Shown here one piece after another: positions 1-12,587 of a stretch of 64,000 nt of DNA. The stretch is from the NCBI GenBank assembly GCA_963678705.1, contig OY783205.1, forward strand, positions 5,828,001-5,892,000, in the 5' to 3' direction. The position numbers and the translations under genes were made by a program. The stretch is from Panorpa germanica. Lineage: Eukaryota; Arthropoda; Insecta; Mecoptera; Panorpidae. Under the pieces are notes generated by a model. It was not told the origin of the DNA, searched no databases, and saw nothing but the letters and a program-made list of their open reading frames with translations. Position 1 is the first letter of the stretch; each line of letters starts with the position of its first letter.

Positions 1-1787
1 GTCACCTGCAAAAGCTCTTCTTTGGTTTACGGCGTACACTGCTGCGTTACGTACTCAAATTGAGTCACTGCGTGGTTTACCAACATGTTGCATAGGAAAA
101 GAATTTCGTACTTCTTGTACTTGCGTCTAGGGCATATAAGCGTATTTAATAAATAACAATAAAACTTGGTACATACAGCCTTACATAATGTACTAACATT
201 TTAAACTATTTCAAAATTGGCTGAACATACATCACGGAAGAGTATAAATGTGAACAAACCAGATGTGTGTAACTAGGTGTGTTGTTCAATGGCGACACCG
301 AACTGTTACATGTATGTAACATTTATTTAACATACAAGATACATACATACATTTTATGTACATTTTCTATCTAATATATAATGTTTGATGTGATATATTG
401 ATTAAGTTATTGCTATTACAGTTATAAATTGACTTTTTTATCATAATAAAAAGTTTGAATTACAAAAAACCTTATTAGTGTTATAGATTCAAAAAGTACT
501 TGAATAATGTATACAAAGGTTGGACCATTTTAAATTAAATAGAAGTAGGTGTCGCCTATGTAAAATGATAGGTTTAGATTTGAAAATGTTTTATAATTTG
601 CTTTTTCTTTTATTTTCTATGGTTACTTTCTATCAGATTCTACTACCCCTAGCCCCAAACAGTTATTAAGTAAGTACGACTTCTTTGTTTTAATAATTGC
701 TTTAATAAGTGCAGGGTGTTGGTGTGAATCATATTTTGTAGACGAACAGGAACTGTATTTATTGAAGTACAGAAAACAAAAAGGAAATGAAGCAATAATT
801 AGAGATTGGTACGAAGTCAAGAGCCACGCGTTGGTGTTCTTGCTTTGATGTAACTTGACTGGTTGTAAATAAGTTTAAACCTAAAACAAACACAGAATTA
901 AATTTTAATATCTTTAATTCACTTGGTAATCTAATACAATCTTAATTTGAGTTAACTTTATTTCACTTGTTTTAACAAAGGCAATGATGCTCGTTGATAA
1001 CAGGAAAGAAAACGGGTTTGTGAATAATGGAAGGAATGTGGAATGTTTGAAGGCAGTTGGATAGATAGTGAAATGGTTTGTGAATAAGAATTGGATTTGG
1101 ATTGAATTGTTTGTTATGGTGCGATGTCTCCGCAGTGCAGAGAAGAATGACCGAGATTATGCTATCAAAACGTTTAGATAAAGGAGAATCAGAGTGTCTT
1201 AAGGTGTGGGCAAAAGGAAGGATATAACTCACACGTACATCCATAAATTCTAACATAAATTCCAAAACGAATGTTTTGGATCATAGATGGTGCTAGTGTT
1301 GGTTTTCGTCCAGAGATGATGCAATATGAAGGACTTGCAATATCCTTAGTTAAAATTAAACTATCCGTTTTAATTATTGCGGCACGTCTACGACTAGGCG
1401 TTTGTCTGACGGCGTCACACTAGGCATCATCAACCGCAATCGCATCGTAAATAATGTCACCATATAATATATGTACAGCACCGTAATAACAGTTATGGAA
1501 AACAGAGAGATAAAGCAATCATTTGTCTTTTGAGATTGAATATTTCCAAATTTTATAATTCTTAATTACATTCATTTTTAACTAAACTATAATTGTAAAC
1601 CAAATAAAACTTGCAACCAAACTCTTGTGTATTTTTAATAACAGGTGGAATCAAAAAATATTTTTTCATTTCTTTAACAAAATAAGGAATATTTTCAATT
1701 TTCAAAATTTATGCATTTTTTTAGTTTGTAAATTTTTTACCAATGTTAGCTTATGTACAAAATGTTATTTTTCTAGCACTCCCGTGC
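1..1787. other. AT-rich DNA without recognisable gene
   Basis: I see no supported coding region here. The short open frames are of the size expected by chance. One weak micro-exon-like site at 637-669 is listed separately. A stretch near 1277-1305 is similar to one near 54181-54210 (both contain ATCATAG, then TGGTGCTA), which suggests an old dispersed repeat fragment. Confidence 0.4.
637..669 (+). other. Weak candidate 33-nt micro-exon
   Basis: TTACTTTCTATCAG ends at 636 and a GTAAGT donor starts at 670, leaving 33 bases, a multiple of three. Read in phase 0 it ends in TAA; read with its first two bases completing a split codon it is open. A nearer AG at 661-662 would leave 7 bases. It lies 2 kb before the main array, so I treat it as doubtful. 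Confidence 0.15.
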
Positions 1788-2065
1788 CATATTTTGCCCC
1801 ATATATCAATTTTTGAAATTCTAAATTTCGAAACATTTTTCACATTGAAATCCCTGACCATATTTTGCCCTATATATAAATTTTGTAATATCTATATTTC
1901 GAAACATTGTTCACATTGAAATCTCGTACTATATTTCGCCCCATATATCAATTTTTGAATTTCTAAATTTTGAAACATTGTTCACATTGAAATCTCTTAA
2001 CATATTTTGCCCCATATACAAATTTTTGAATTTCTAAATTTTAAAAACTGTTCACATTCAAGAGC
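1788..2065. repeat. About 71-bp tandem repeat, four units
   Basis: Four diverged units each begin near CATATTTTGCCCC and contain TTTCGAAACATTGTTCACATTGAAATC-like text; unit starts are near 1788, 1859, 1929 and 2001. The units differ at several positions, so the array is not recent. It has no coding potential that I can see. Confidence 0.8.
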
Positions 2066-2709
2066 GTTGTACATATGCAAAAATTCAATTTTCTTTCTAT
2101 TACGAATTAAATGTTATACAGCAAAAGGTGTACCTTTTTTCAAAACTACAGGTTTCCTGGAAATTTGAGCAAACATCCGATGACACCAAAAATCTTAGGA
2201 TTTATTCATCTATTAATTAAGAGAATTTCAAAAAAATATACATGTTTTTTTAATTTTGTAATAATATGACACGTTACAATCTGTTACAATAAGTGTAAAC
2301 AATAAGTATCTATGCTAAAAATGAAAAATAAGCTACGTAAGAAATAGTGCTCCAGTGATGGGAATATCTATGAATGGCAAATAAAAACGGTCGTCTTCTA
2401 CCTTTTCTCACGTTCTCCTGCTTACCTCAGCCGCTGATTTCTATTAGTGGGTATATTCAATTGAATAGAAAAACGTAGCACTTGGTAACTATCTACTGTC
2501 TTACCGTAACATAAGAAATAAGAATTGGGATAACTATTGCAGACTTCAAATTGCCAATATTTGTCATTTGCTGAGATCTCTTGCTAACTATTTGTGCCAT
2601 TTCTCTTCTTCCTCTTCTACAAACTACATATAAAGGTAATCACTTAGCTTCGCTTAAGATAATTCTATTTCAAAATAATAACTTACATGGTTTGTTTCTT
2701 AATTTGCAG
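2066..2709. other. Unassigned AT-rich DNA
   Basis: No gene or repeat recognised. An AG|GTAATC juxtaposition at 2632-2638 follows a CT-rich run and could be a zero-length recursive splice point, but the donor is weak. Confidence 0.3.
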
Positions 2710-2727
2710 AAAAACGCCGAGACGAAG
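2710..2727 (+). other. Candidate 18-nt micro-exon (KNAETK in phase 0)
   Basis: Flanked by TTAATTTGCAG and GTAAGT. Eighteen bases, open in all phases. It is the first strong site of the array and the longest. Confidence 0.5.
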
Positions 2728-3443
2728 GTAAGTTTCAATGTCTTAAAGAAATTATTGTTCCATAAATAACGACATACAAGTATACCAGAGAACAAAACGA
2801 AGTACAGTCAATAATGGAAGTTATTGCATAAACGAAAGCAAAATGATGTAATTAGGCTTCGGCAGCCCTGGATCGTTTTAAATATTAATGACTAAACACG
2901 CATTGATATTTATCCTATGTTTGAGGCATCGTTTTGGTTACTCGTATAAATGCGTTCTGTTAGCCAGCAGCCTCGTCTTCAGTATGGGTTGGGTCTAACG
3001 CCAATCCGTGCATTGATGTTGATGCTTGTGTGAATGCTGATGTCGCTTGCCCTCTCTCTAACGCTTACATACATTAACAGAATGCGTTGACCTGTGGACA
3101 CTGTACATTATGCGTGCGTCAACGTCTGTGATGTTGTAAGAGAAGAGTTGGGGGGAGGTGGTGGAACGATTAAAATATTAGAGCAACGAATGCTTAATCT
3201 TAAAAAAATTATTAATTGCTAATAATAATTTTGATTGAAAAATGATTTATTGACAGTTTATTTAAATTTGTTGCATACAACATGTTTAATATTTACATTT
3301 AATTAGAAATTTCTACAATTCGAGTTGTGAACGTTTGAGGCACTCCTCGAATAGAGAGATAAGAGTCAGATAAAATATAGTGACAAAGAGAACCTTTATT
3401 TTATATATTTTGGACTAATTTATTTATCTTTTATCTTTTACAG

Positions 3444-3452
3444 AAATTAATC
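3444..3452 (+). other. Candidate 9-nt micro-exon AAATTAATC
   Basis: Acceptor TTATCTTTTACAG, donor GTAAGTAAAG. It reads Lys-Leu-Ile in phase 0. In the phase where one base completes a codon it contains TAA, which excludes that phase. Confidence 0.5.
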
Positions 3453-4180
3453 GTAAGTAAAGACGCTTCCTAAGATCGAGCTTAAAGTAAATATGAACGG
3501 AGGCGACTATGAAACTTCAAGAAGGAGTTCACAGGAACATTGTGGCATGAATACAATACCAGTGCAAGTCCTAGTCATCACAATATTCCATGTACCATCG
3601 ACCAATCTAACACATTTCCCATTGATTTATTGTTTTATGATTTGTTCTCTCTCGTGGTAATAATACAATTCACTAATTTAATTTATAAACCTTCATTACT
3701 CATACTTCGAGCTCTATAAAGTTGTAAAGATAACGCAAGAACAAGTTAAAAAACTTCAAAGAAATTGTTATAACAATTCAAGTAAGCCCACAATCAGTGG
3801 CTACTGTCGTTAGTGCCTGTGCAATATGAACCATTTAGCGAAACAGTTCGCTTCGTTGTCCTTCAAGTCTGCCGTTTTACAAGCTGGAACAATGTGACGT
3901 CGGTCATACTGATATAAATCGTATGGAGCGACGAACTCCGACTAGCCTTGCACTTCTTCTAATTCAGTAAACTGCATGTGGTTTATAGACTCATTTTGCT
4001 GACACTTACTGGTTTGCAGTCACAATCACAACTAAATCCATACTTAAACTGCAAAAACTTGCTTCCTTTATGAAAAACGCACAGGAAATGCTTGCATTTG
4101 TATTATATTTACTAACTTTACTCACAATTACGTAAATCCTATGTTTCTAACAAACTTTAATTAATATTTAATCGTTGTAG

Positions 4181-4183
4181 CTG
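4181..4183 (+). other. Candidate 3-nt micro-exon CTG
   Basis: Acceptor ATTTAATCGTTGTAG, donor GTAAGAAAC. This is the first three-base site, at the left edge of the densest cluster (4.2-7.2 kb). Confidence 0.45.
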
Positions 4184-4525
4184 GTAAGAAACTAACAATA
4201 AGTGATGCATGTTTAAAAGTAGTCTTAGGTTTGTTCGCGTTAAGTGCACGAGTAAAATGCTTTTTGTATTTGCTGTCGAGGAAAGGTAAAATGTTGATTG
4301 GAAGGAATTCAATTCGTAATGCGCCGTCTACACTACTGCGGTATCTAAATTTTAGAAGGTTCATAAATCTTTTCAGTCTGTTACGAAGAGTCACACAAAG
4401 CTTAATGCGATCCTGCATGGAAGTTGCCAACTTCCATCCAAAGCTAAAGATGTTTTGTTGTAATAGCTTGGAATGTCATTAATCGACTTGTGATTGTTTC
4501 TTTTCTTAACGCTGTCAATAAACAG

Positions 4526-4528
4526 AGC
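4526..4528 (+). other. Candidate 3-nt micro-exon AGC
   Basis: Acceptor GCTGTCAATAAACAG, donor GTAAGTAAAAG. The same triplet recurs at 6561-6563 in an unrelated context. Confidence 0.45.
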
Positions 4529-4622
4529 GTAAGTAAAAGATTCTACCGTGTCTTATCTCTTTAGCGCAGACTTAATTGCAATTATTCATGTCGATATATC
4601 GATTTAATTTGTCTGTGAACAG

Positions 4623-4625
4623 AAT
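4623..4625 (+). other. Candidate 3-nt micro-exon AAT
   Basis: Acceptor TTTAATTTGTCTGTGAACAG, donor GTAAGGAAC. It lies only 97 bases after the previous site, about the length of a short insect intron. Confidence 0.42.
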
Positions 4626-5494
4626 GTAAGGAACGGATTTATTTATATTATTAATCGTTACGTGCATCTTAATCGCGAAGTTCTATATTTCGATAAAGCA
4701 GTTAACTTTTGTAAAATAATTGTGTTTACATTTCCATGGGTTTTGATTTGTTACGGTGTAACCGTTCTAAAGTCACTTGATCATCCTGAATGTCGCTCTT
4801 CTATTTTTTTCATTCTTAGACATATTTTGCTTTTATCTCATTTACTTCCTACAATGTTCTGTCTAACTGGAACTAACGTTGGAGTTAACTAAGCGGTTAG
4901 TTCACTGCTTTGCCACGTCATCTGCTAATTCACTCGCAGACATTGCTTTACCATTGGAACGTATGTGCAAGATTCTTCTTTATTGGCTTTTCCAATCATT
5001 TGGTTTAGTACCCTTTCATTTTTTTGTTTGATCCACATTATTTCCTGTATCTTCCTTATAATGAAAGACAATAAAGACGTTCTTCACATTGCATTTTAGT
5101 TTTTCATATATTTAATTTAGCTCCACGTTCGACAACTCACACTAGACGTTGACACTGTTGGCGGTATTTATGCTGCCTGGCGGTATATACTCCGTTCTGG
5201 ATTTATGAGATGAGTAACAGAATGTTTACACCTGCATATTAATGAATTGTAGTCAGTTGTAGATTTGCAGCTATTATGTCATTGGGGGGTGCCCCGATTT
5301 TGCACTATAATTATTTGTAGTTTTCTTGGCTTTTAGAAAAAAAATTATTTGTTGAATGTACGGTATAGTTTGATTTATGTATATATTTTCCTAATTATGT
5401 TAAAATATGTTATTTAATTAAACTACTAATGATATTCTCCTTTTCTTTCAACAATTTTCATTACTTTCCATTACTGGCGACATTTTACTCGCAG

Positions 5495-5497
5495 GCA
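5495..5497 (+). other. Candidate 3-nt micro-exon GCA
   Basis: Acceptor GACATTTTACTCGCAG, donor GTAAGTAATCC. The triplet and donor match the site at 18949, but the flanks differ. Confidence 0.5.
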
Positions 5498-5581
5498 GTA
5501 AGTAATCCTACCAGATGAGGTTTTTTTTGTAAGCTTTGATAAGGTGAAATCTATAATTAAAAATTCTTTTTGTAACTGCAG

Positions 5582-5584
5582 CAG
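5582..5584 (+). other. Candidate 3-nt micro-exon CAG
   Basis: Acceptor ATTCTTTTTGTAACTGCAG, donor GTAACTTGC. The donor is weaker (GTAACT). CAG followed by CAG also makes a NAGNAG tandem acceptor possible. Confidence 0.35.
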
Positions 5585-5671
5585 GTAACTTGCATTGATT
5601 ATAGAATTGTTCATGTTAGACATGCACACACTGACTATCTGTCTAACTTATTTGTGTGCTCTGTTATTCAG

Positions 5672-5674
5672 CGG
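5672..5674 (+). other. Candidate 3-nt micro-exon CGG
   Basis: Acceptor TGTGCTCTGTTATTCAG, donor GTAAGTACTG. Both signals are strong, and the neighbouring sites lie about 90 bases away. Confidence 0.5.
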
Positions 5675-6178
5675 GTAAGTACTGTTGGGCCTTAATTCTA
5701 AATTCGACCGCAGCCCACATGTCAAGGACTGTACCATTAATGCTCTCATGATGACGAAGTGACGCGACGTTTCAATGCTTGAAGACAGTGCAACTGAATT
5801 GTAGTTATGACAACGTGTTATACCATTAATAACTATGATACTAGTCGTCTGCAGATTCTTACTTATCTCCATGAACCTTCATTGAACAATGTATGATTTT
5901 CCAAATTTGAATTCTTATTTACATTTATTTAATATTCAGAGAAGAAGAAGATTCTTCTGTATAACAAACTGCTCGACATGACACATACACCCCCGTTCAC
6001 AGTGCCTTCAGCCTATTTTCACCTTGTTAGCAACGAATACGATTTTATCCATTCACTTACACTTGTTGTCTTATTGATTCGGTGTGAATTACTGGTTAGG
6101 AGATTCCAGACCCTCCATCTATGTAAATATTCGCGTAATTGTTTATTGCTTACTGACTCCCTCTCTTTTATTTATCAG

Positions 6179-6181
6179 AGA
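6179..6181 (+). other. Candidate 3-nt micro-exon AGA
   Basis: Acceptor CTCCCTCTCTTTTATTTATCAG has one of the best pyrimidine tracts in the array; the donor is GTAAGTTATT. Confidence 0.55.
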
Positions 6182-6560
6182 GTAAGTTATTATCTGGCGA
6201 TATTATCAATGTTATTATTGGACTATTTTGCTGTTTGATCTACGGTTGAATTAATCGACATTATTGTCATCCATAGTGAAATAGGAAGTCTATGAACAAT
6301 GACGGATCATGTACTTGAAAGTCCCTTATTTTGAAATACTTTATTTTTAAACAGTGGGTGTAATGCGAATTCTTAGTGAATAATTTTAAATATAAATTCA
6401 CACAAGAGAAGAAACGCATAATTGGACACTTGAATGTAAGCCAGCTCACTCCGCAAATATGGCGGAGGGATCTCACAAACACCCCCATACATTATTAACC
6501 ATTCTTTTTGTTTATTTCTGTTTGGTTGCGTCTTCGCTTTATTCAATATATTAAAATCAG

Positions 6561-6563
6561 AGC
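6561..6563 (+). other. Candidate 3-nt micro-exon AGC
   Basis: Acceptor CAATATATTAAAATCAG, donor GTAAATTTATG. Both signals are weaker than at most sites. Confidence 0.35.
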
Positions 6564-6643
6564 GTAAATTTATGTTTTGTTGTATTTTAGAACAGTTGCA
6601 ATGAAATTAATTTGTAATGCTTTACGCACATTTCATTTAACAG

Positions 6644-6646
6644 CTT
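6644..6646 (+). other. Candidate 3-nt micro-exon CTT
   Basis: Acceptor CGCACATTTCATTTAACAG, donor GTAAGTTTGCG. It lies 83 bases after the previous site. Confidence 0.52.
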
Positions 6647-7187
6647 GTAAGTTTGCGTATTCAAAATGTCTAGAAAATTCAGATATTACAAAATATGCAA
6701 TGGTGTCCCAAATAAATAACATACAAATGATTACAAAAAATAGAAAGAAGTTAAATTACCGTTGAAATGTTTACTAGAATAGAATAGTTTTACTAATAAT
6801 GAAATGAATTTGAATCCGCGTCTATCAACAGCTCAACTCGCCCGCTCAACACAGAACATGAGCTGAGTAGTTTGGTTCTTTCACTTCACGAATTACTTTT
6901 ACCTAACATTGCGTTTTATTATTTAGCGAAGTCATTAAATAAATACAAAATATTTAAAATCTTTTACTAATATATTAATTAAAAAGTAACATGATAAATA
7001 ATCTTGCATTAAGAGTTTATTTACATCAGAAAACAGAAATTTATGCCAAGGACAATTCTTCTTATTTAATCCGACATTTTTTTGATCAATGTTTGTGGGT
7101 TAAGTGGGCATTTACAAGTGTAGGATCAATGGGACTTCATTTTCATTCTAATCATTTTGCAAATGTTAACCATACTTAATCACTCAG

Positions 7188-7190
7188 GGT
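7188..7190 (+). other. Candidate 3-nt micro-exon GGT
   Basis: Acceptor CATACTTAATCACTCAG, donor GTAAGTATATC. It is the last site before the Copia insertion at 7639. Confidence 0.5.
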
Positions 7191-7638
7191 GTAAGTATAT
7201 CATTTAATCAAATCTCTAAATAGTTAGAGCGAAACATTTTAGGTTAAATTACTTTTCTTGATTTACTGCGAATTTATAAGTCACAATTTCTCTCTCCAAT
7301 GTATTTATTCATTTGTATCTACTGACTATTATAATTCTCATTATTCGAGTGAATAATTTGTAACTATGAAAAGTATTGTCCTCATTGACAGTTTAGTGTC
7401 CCAGTTAAATGAACGCATCGTCCAACCCCGAGTTTCACACGGTTAACATCTGAGCCGACACTGGAGATATCTTACAATAATAATGACAATCTTCACTTTG
7501 AATTCCAATTCCATGTTTGTGGGCTGCAACTCTATCTCGTGACTTGTTTTTAGTTCTTTCAGTTTGAAATCATCTATTCAAAATTTCTTGTAGTGATTAT
7601 TTGGATATTGATAAGAACTGGATAATTTGCAATCCTTC

Positions 7639-7833
7639 TGTTGGATTTAAATTTAGCGCCCTCTAGGGTTTGACTATTCTACCTTTCTTTTTACACTCGG
7701 TATTACTGTACTCTGTAATACCGTCCTACTATGTAATTCTATACTCTGTGACTCCATAACGCATGTGTACATTTTAATTAAATAATAAACCTGATTAATA
7801 TAAATTAATAGTTTATCTCTGCTAAATATAACA
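7639..7833 (+). repeat. 5' LTR of Copia copy 1
   Basis: 195 bp, from TGTTGGATTTAAATTTAGCG to GCTAAATATAACA. It differs from the 3' LTR at one position by eye. The family's other copy, at 43.9-48.4 kb, has a related LTR of 209 bp. Confidence 0.95.
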
Positions 7834-7851
7834 GGTTATGGGCCCAGATAA
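7834..7851 (+). promoter_or_regulatory. Copia primer-binding site
   Basis: GGTTATGGGCCCAG directly abuts the 5' LTR. It resembles the site in Drosophila copia, which is primed by a half-molecule of initiator methionine tRNA (established for copia; inferred here). Confidence 0.7.
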
Positions 7852-7960
7852 ACTTAGAGACGTTTAATGTGTGTTTTTCGGAAAAGTGGATAAAGACTTT
7901 TAGTGTGGTGAACATAACCTTAAAAAAAAACGTGGCTGTTGAAACTGTTTCTGTTCTTTT

Positions 7961-10900
7961 TTGTGTTTAAAGTGTTCTCAACGAATAAAAATGGCATCGA
8001 ATAATTCACTGGCATTAATCGAGAAGTTAACCGGCCGTGAAAACTATTCGACTTGGCAATTCGCAGTGAAAACATACCTACAACACGAAGAACTATGGGA
8101 TTGTATTGAAATTAACCCGGCGTCACCCGCAGATTCAAAACGTGATACAAAAGCGAAAACAAAGTTAATTCTTCTGGTTGATCCGATCAATTACGTTCAT
8201 ATCCAAGAGGAAAACACGGCCAAAGGAGTTTGGGACAAATTGGCCGCAGTGTTCGACGACTCAGGACTTACACGCCGAGTTGGTCTGCTACGTGATTTAT
8301 GTAACACATCGCTCAGTGGATGTCAAAGTATAGAAGAGTATGTGAGCAAAATTATGTCAACTGCTCACAAGCTGCGCAACATTGGCTTTAAAGTGGACGA
8401 CGAGTGGCTCGGGACATTGCTGCTCTCCGGTCTGCCCGAATCATATCAACCAATGATTATTGCGATCGAAAGCTCAGGCACAAAAATAACTGCAGACAGT
8501 GTTAAAGCAAAACTATTGCAAGATGTTAGAAATTCAGACAACAAAACAACGGCTTTTGCTGTCAACAAGAAGTTTCATAACAACTCTGTAAACAAGAAGT
8601 TCAAGGGTCCGAGATGTTATTCCTGCAATCAATATGGACATAAACGTTCTGAATGCAACAAATACAAAACCATGAACAAGACTCAGAAACCTAGCTCTTC
8701 TTATGCTGCTGTGTTTGTTACATCATCCCACTATGATGATGCTTGGTACATAGACTCCGGTGCTTCGGCACATATGACTAAGACCAAGAAAATAATTGTA
8801 AAGGAAACTACCCCTAAAACAAAGAACATTCGTGTTGCTGATAACAAAGTGTTATCTGTGCAAAGCTCAGGAGATGTCAGCTTAAATATTTATGACCAAA
8901 ACGGACAAGAGAATAAGATTCTGTTCACAAATGTCTTATATGTTCCTGAATTGGCAACTAATCTGATATCTGTAAGCCAAATTATTAAAAATGGAGGCCA
9001 AGTGAAATTTGATACCTCAGGCTGTGTGATCATGAACAGCAAGAATCAAATTATAGCAACTGCGAGCATTGTAAACAACATGTACCGACTGAACATGTCT
9101 GAAAGCCTAGCGCACATGTCCAGTGTTGAACATGAACAAGATGCTTTTTGCTGGCACCAGAGGATATGACATCTTAATTTCCAAACTTTGAAAAAATTGT
9201 CTGATAACACAGAGCATTTAACTTTCTCAGGAAATACAGAAAATCTGAAATGCATAACTTGTAAGGAAGGAAAGCAGACACGGTTACCTTTTAAAAGTGA
9301 TGGATTAAGAGTCACTAAACCCCTAGAATTGGTTCATTCTGATGTATGTGGACCAATGGAAACCCAGTCTCTCGGTGGGAGCAGATATTTTTTAACCTTC
9401 CTAGATGAATATTCCAAGAAGATTTCAGTATACTTTCTTCACAACAAGTCTGAAGTGCTCAGTAAATTCAAAGAATTAAAGCAAGAAGTTGAAAATCAAT
9501 TGGATGCTCGTATAAAGGTTCTTCGTACAGACAACGGACTTGAATACGATAACAAAGCCTTCTCTGATTACCTGAAAGGTGCCGGAATCATCCATCAGAC
9601 CACCACACCATACACGCCTGAACAGAATAGGACTGCGGAACGCATGAATCGGACACTGGTTGAAAAAGCGAAGTGCATGCTACTCAACGCTGGTCTACCG
9701 AAGTTGTATTGGGCAGATGCAATACACACTGCTGCTTACATCATCAATCGTTCCCCAACCAAATCCTTAGCTTTCAAGACTCCTATGGAAATCTGGTCTG
9801 GACGCAAACCAAATGTTAATCATATGCGTATATTTGGCTGTGAGGCAATGGTTCATCTACCTAAAGAAAAACGCAGAAAATGGGATCCAAAGGCTCAAAG
9901 AATGATCTTCATCGGATACTGCGACCATACAAAAGGATACAGATTCACATTACCAAATACTAGAAAGGTAATAAAGAGCAGAGATGCTACATTTCTTGAA
10001 TCCTCAGTGAAAAGAGATTTTGTTTCGGTAGAATTGAATGAGACAGAAACTGAAAATGACAAAACAAATACAAGAAAAGAAGATGTAAGAGAAAATGCAA
10101 AAACGGAAGAGGACAGCTTGATTGACAACGACACAAATTCAGAAAATTCATATGAGACAGAAAAAGGAAACAGGTCAACATCCGACAGTGAATACTTACC
10201 TAACACCAGAATTGATTCTCCTCCTGTCAGTAATGTGACATTGAGACCAAGAAATAAAACAAAAAATAAGAATTTCAACTGTCCATGTACTGAAGGACAT
10301 ACTCATCTGTGTTTATTCTCATCCTGTGTTCCTGAAACATATGAAGAAGCAGTACATTCAACAAATAAAAATGAATGGATAAAGTCAATCAATGAAGAAC
10401 TTGATGCACATAAGAAAAATGAAACCTGGACATTGATAGAAAAACCTCCAAATGCCAAAGTGATCGGTAGTAAATGGGTGTTCCGAATAAAAGAAGAGTC
10501 AACGGGTCCACGGTTCAAATCGAGACTTTGTGCTAAGGGATATGCACAAACCGCAGGTATTGACTACACAGAAACCTTCACTCCGACGGTAAGGTATGAT
10601 TCAATACGTTTATTACTTTCCATGGCTGTTCAAAATAAACTTAAAATCTTACAACTTGATGTAAAAACTGCATTTTTATATGGTGAACTTGAAGAGACTA
10701 TATTTATGACTCCGCCTGAAGGTCTATCCTGTGAAAACAACATGGTATGCAAGCTCAACAAGTCGCTGTATGGTTTCAAGCAAGCCCCCAGAAGCTGGAA
10801 TAAGAAATTTGACTCAATATTAAAGAAATTTGGCTTCATCAACAGCAAAGCTGATCAATGTGTGTATGTTGGTCATGTCAATAATGAGAAATGTTATCTT

Positions 10901-11877
10901 TGTCTGTATGTGGATGATGGCCTACTATTTTCTAAAACTGAATCCACTCTGAAAGAAATAACCAAAGAACTACAATCTGTACTGGAAGTAAAAATATTGA
11001 ACACACCAAGTAATTTTGTGGGCATGCAAATTGAGATATTTAGCAACGGTATTTTTATACATCAGACCAAGTATGTGGAACAACTGTTAGAGAAGTTTAA
11101 CATGACTGATGCTAACCCGAACACTGTTAATAGTCAAGCTACAAAAGGAAGATGGAGAACCAGAGAAAAACTATCCTTATAGAGAAGTTGTAGGTTCTCT
11201 TATGCATCTGGCTACAGTCAGTCGACCAGAAATTATGTTTGCCGTAAGCCTGGTGAGTCGATTTTTAAGTTGCTATATCAAATCACACTGGAATGCTGTT
11301 ATGAAGATCTTCAAGTACCTGAAGGATACTAAAGATTATGGCCTGAACTACTCATCAACATCAGAGCCACCAGCTGTTACTGGTTATAGTGATGCTGATT
11401 ATGCAAACGATATTGATACAAGACGCTCAGTTACTGGCTACGTCTTCATAAAGAATGGTGCTGCTGTAACATGGTCAAGCCAACGCCAACAGACGGTTGC
11501 TCTGTCAACAACAGAAGCTGAATTTATGGCCGCCTCTGCTGCAACAAAAGAAGCTATGTGGATAAAGCAAGTGTTAAGTGATATTGGTGAATATAAACAA
11601 GACACTATGTGTTTACATTTGGACAATCAAAGTGCCATCAGTGTAATTAAGAACATAAATTTTCATAAAAGATGTAAACATAATATAAAAATATAAACTT
11701 AATATCATTAAGTATCACTTCATAAAAGAAAAATATTCTCAAAAGATTATAGATCTTAAATCTGTAAGCACTGCTGATCAATATGCAGATATATTAACTA
11801 AAGCATTGTCAAAAGATAAATTCCAATTCTTAAGATCTAAACTTGGTATGGTTAACTACAACTCTTTTGTTAAGTGA
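7961..11877 (+). pseudogene. Copia gag-pol fossil, copy 1
   Basis: Recognisable parts in order: the Copia gag domain with TGRENYSTWQF near 8020-8060; a CCHC zinc knuckle CYSCNQYGHKRSEC near 8615-8656; a protease motif DSGAS near 8755; the integrase core near 9330-9800; reverse transcriptase with YVDDG near 10905; and RNase H with GYSDADYAND near 11380. The order gag-protease-integrase-RT-RNase H is that of Ty1/Copia. The reading frame is interrupted in about three places, so I call it a fossil, though close relatives may be active given the LTR similarity. Confidence 0.9.
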
Positions 11878-11978
11878 TATGTTAGAATATCTTGTACTAT
11901 AACTTGATTAATATTTTCATGTTTTTTGACACTCAATTAATCATAATTTGTTGTTAGAATGTCTAAATTTAGAGGGAG

Positions 11979-12173
11979 TGTTGGATTTAAATTTAGCGCC
12001 CTCTAGGGTTTGACTATTCTACCTTTCTTTTTACACTCGGTATTACTGAACTCTGTAATACCGTCCTACTATGTAATTCTATACTCTGTGACTCCATAAC
12101 GCATGTGTACATTTTAATTAAATAATAAACCTGATTAATATAAATTAATAGTTTATCTCTGCTAAATATAACA
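11979..12173 (+). repeat. 3' LTR of Copia copy 1
   Basis: 195 bp, same ends as the 5' LTR, preceded by the purine tract AGAGGGAG and followed by the CCTTC target duplication. Confidence 0.95.
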
Positions 12174-12365
12174 CCTTCAATGCTCCAATTTGGTAGATAC
12201 CAATCAAAAATTGAAATACTTGCAAAGTATAAAAGTTGTAGCCGTCGAACTAAGCATTACGCATTCTGAGAACAAGTAGCAAATTTTCAGGGTTTCAGTT
12301 TTGACAATATTTTAGGTTTATGAAATATTTCTGGCTGTAATGTAACTGTAACAAATATTTAAAAG

Positions 12366-12368
12366 GCT
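12366..12368 (+). other. Candidate 3-nt micro-exon GCT
   Basis: Acceptor TAACAAATATTTAAAAG, donor GTGAGTACTT. The tract is A-rich rather than pyrimidine-rich, so this is a moderate call. Confidence 0.35.
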
Positions 12369-12584
12369 GTGAGTACTTAATAAGGTGGATTTAATTTCTA
12401 GCATTAGCCAACGTGTGCATCAACAAAGTGCAGATCCATCTTGCACTGCATTTTGGACTATTTTCAACTGAGTTTCTGTCAATATTTTAATTTACTTTTT
12501 AATGCTTACAATTTAACGGTACTTAACAAATCTCTGTTTTTCATTGGTTGAATTCTTTGCTAAACCATTACTATGGCTAAGCAG

Positions 12585-12587
12585 CTT
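12585..12587 (+). other. Candidate 3-nt micro-exon CTT
   Basis: Acceptor CCATTACTATGGCTAAGCAG, donor GTAAGTGTC. The branch-point-like GCTAAC resembles consensus text upstream. Confidence 0.42.

Larger units (their letters stand above)
7639..12173 (+). mobile_element. Copia-type LTR retrotransposon, copy 1 (broken, young)
   Basis: A full-length element bounded by two 195-bp LTRs (TGTTGG...ATAACA) and a 5-bp target duplication CCTTC at 7634-7638 and 12174-12178. The primer-binding site GGTTATGGGCCC directly follows the 5' LTR, and a purine tract AGAGGGAG precedes the 3' LTR. The two LTRs differ at one base by eye, so insertion was recent. Parts in order are gag, zinc knuckle, protease, integrase, reverse transcriptase and RNase H, the Copia order. 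The coding region is broken, with about three breaks. It lies inside the micro-exon array, in the same orientation. Confidence 0.95.

Noticed and set aside
972-1265. Open frame of 97 residues on the minus strand
   Set aside because: No recognisable domain and no supporting splice or promoter signals.
4161-4482. Overlapping open frames on both strands (83-89 residues)
   Set aside because: No family similarity, and they span a candidate micro-exon site; probably chance.
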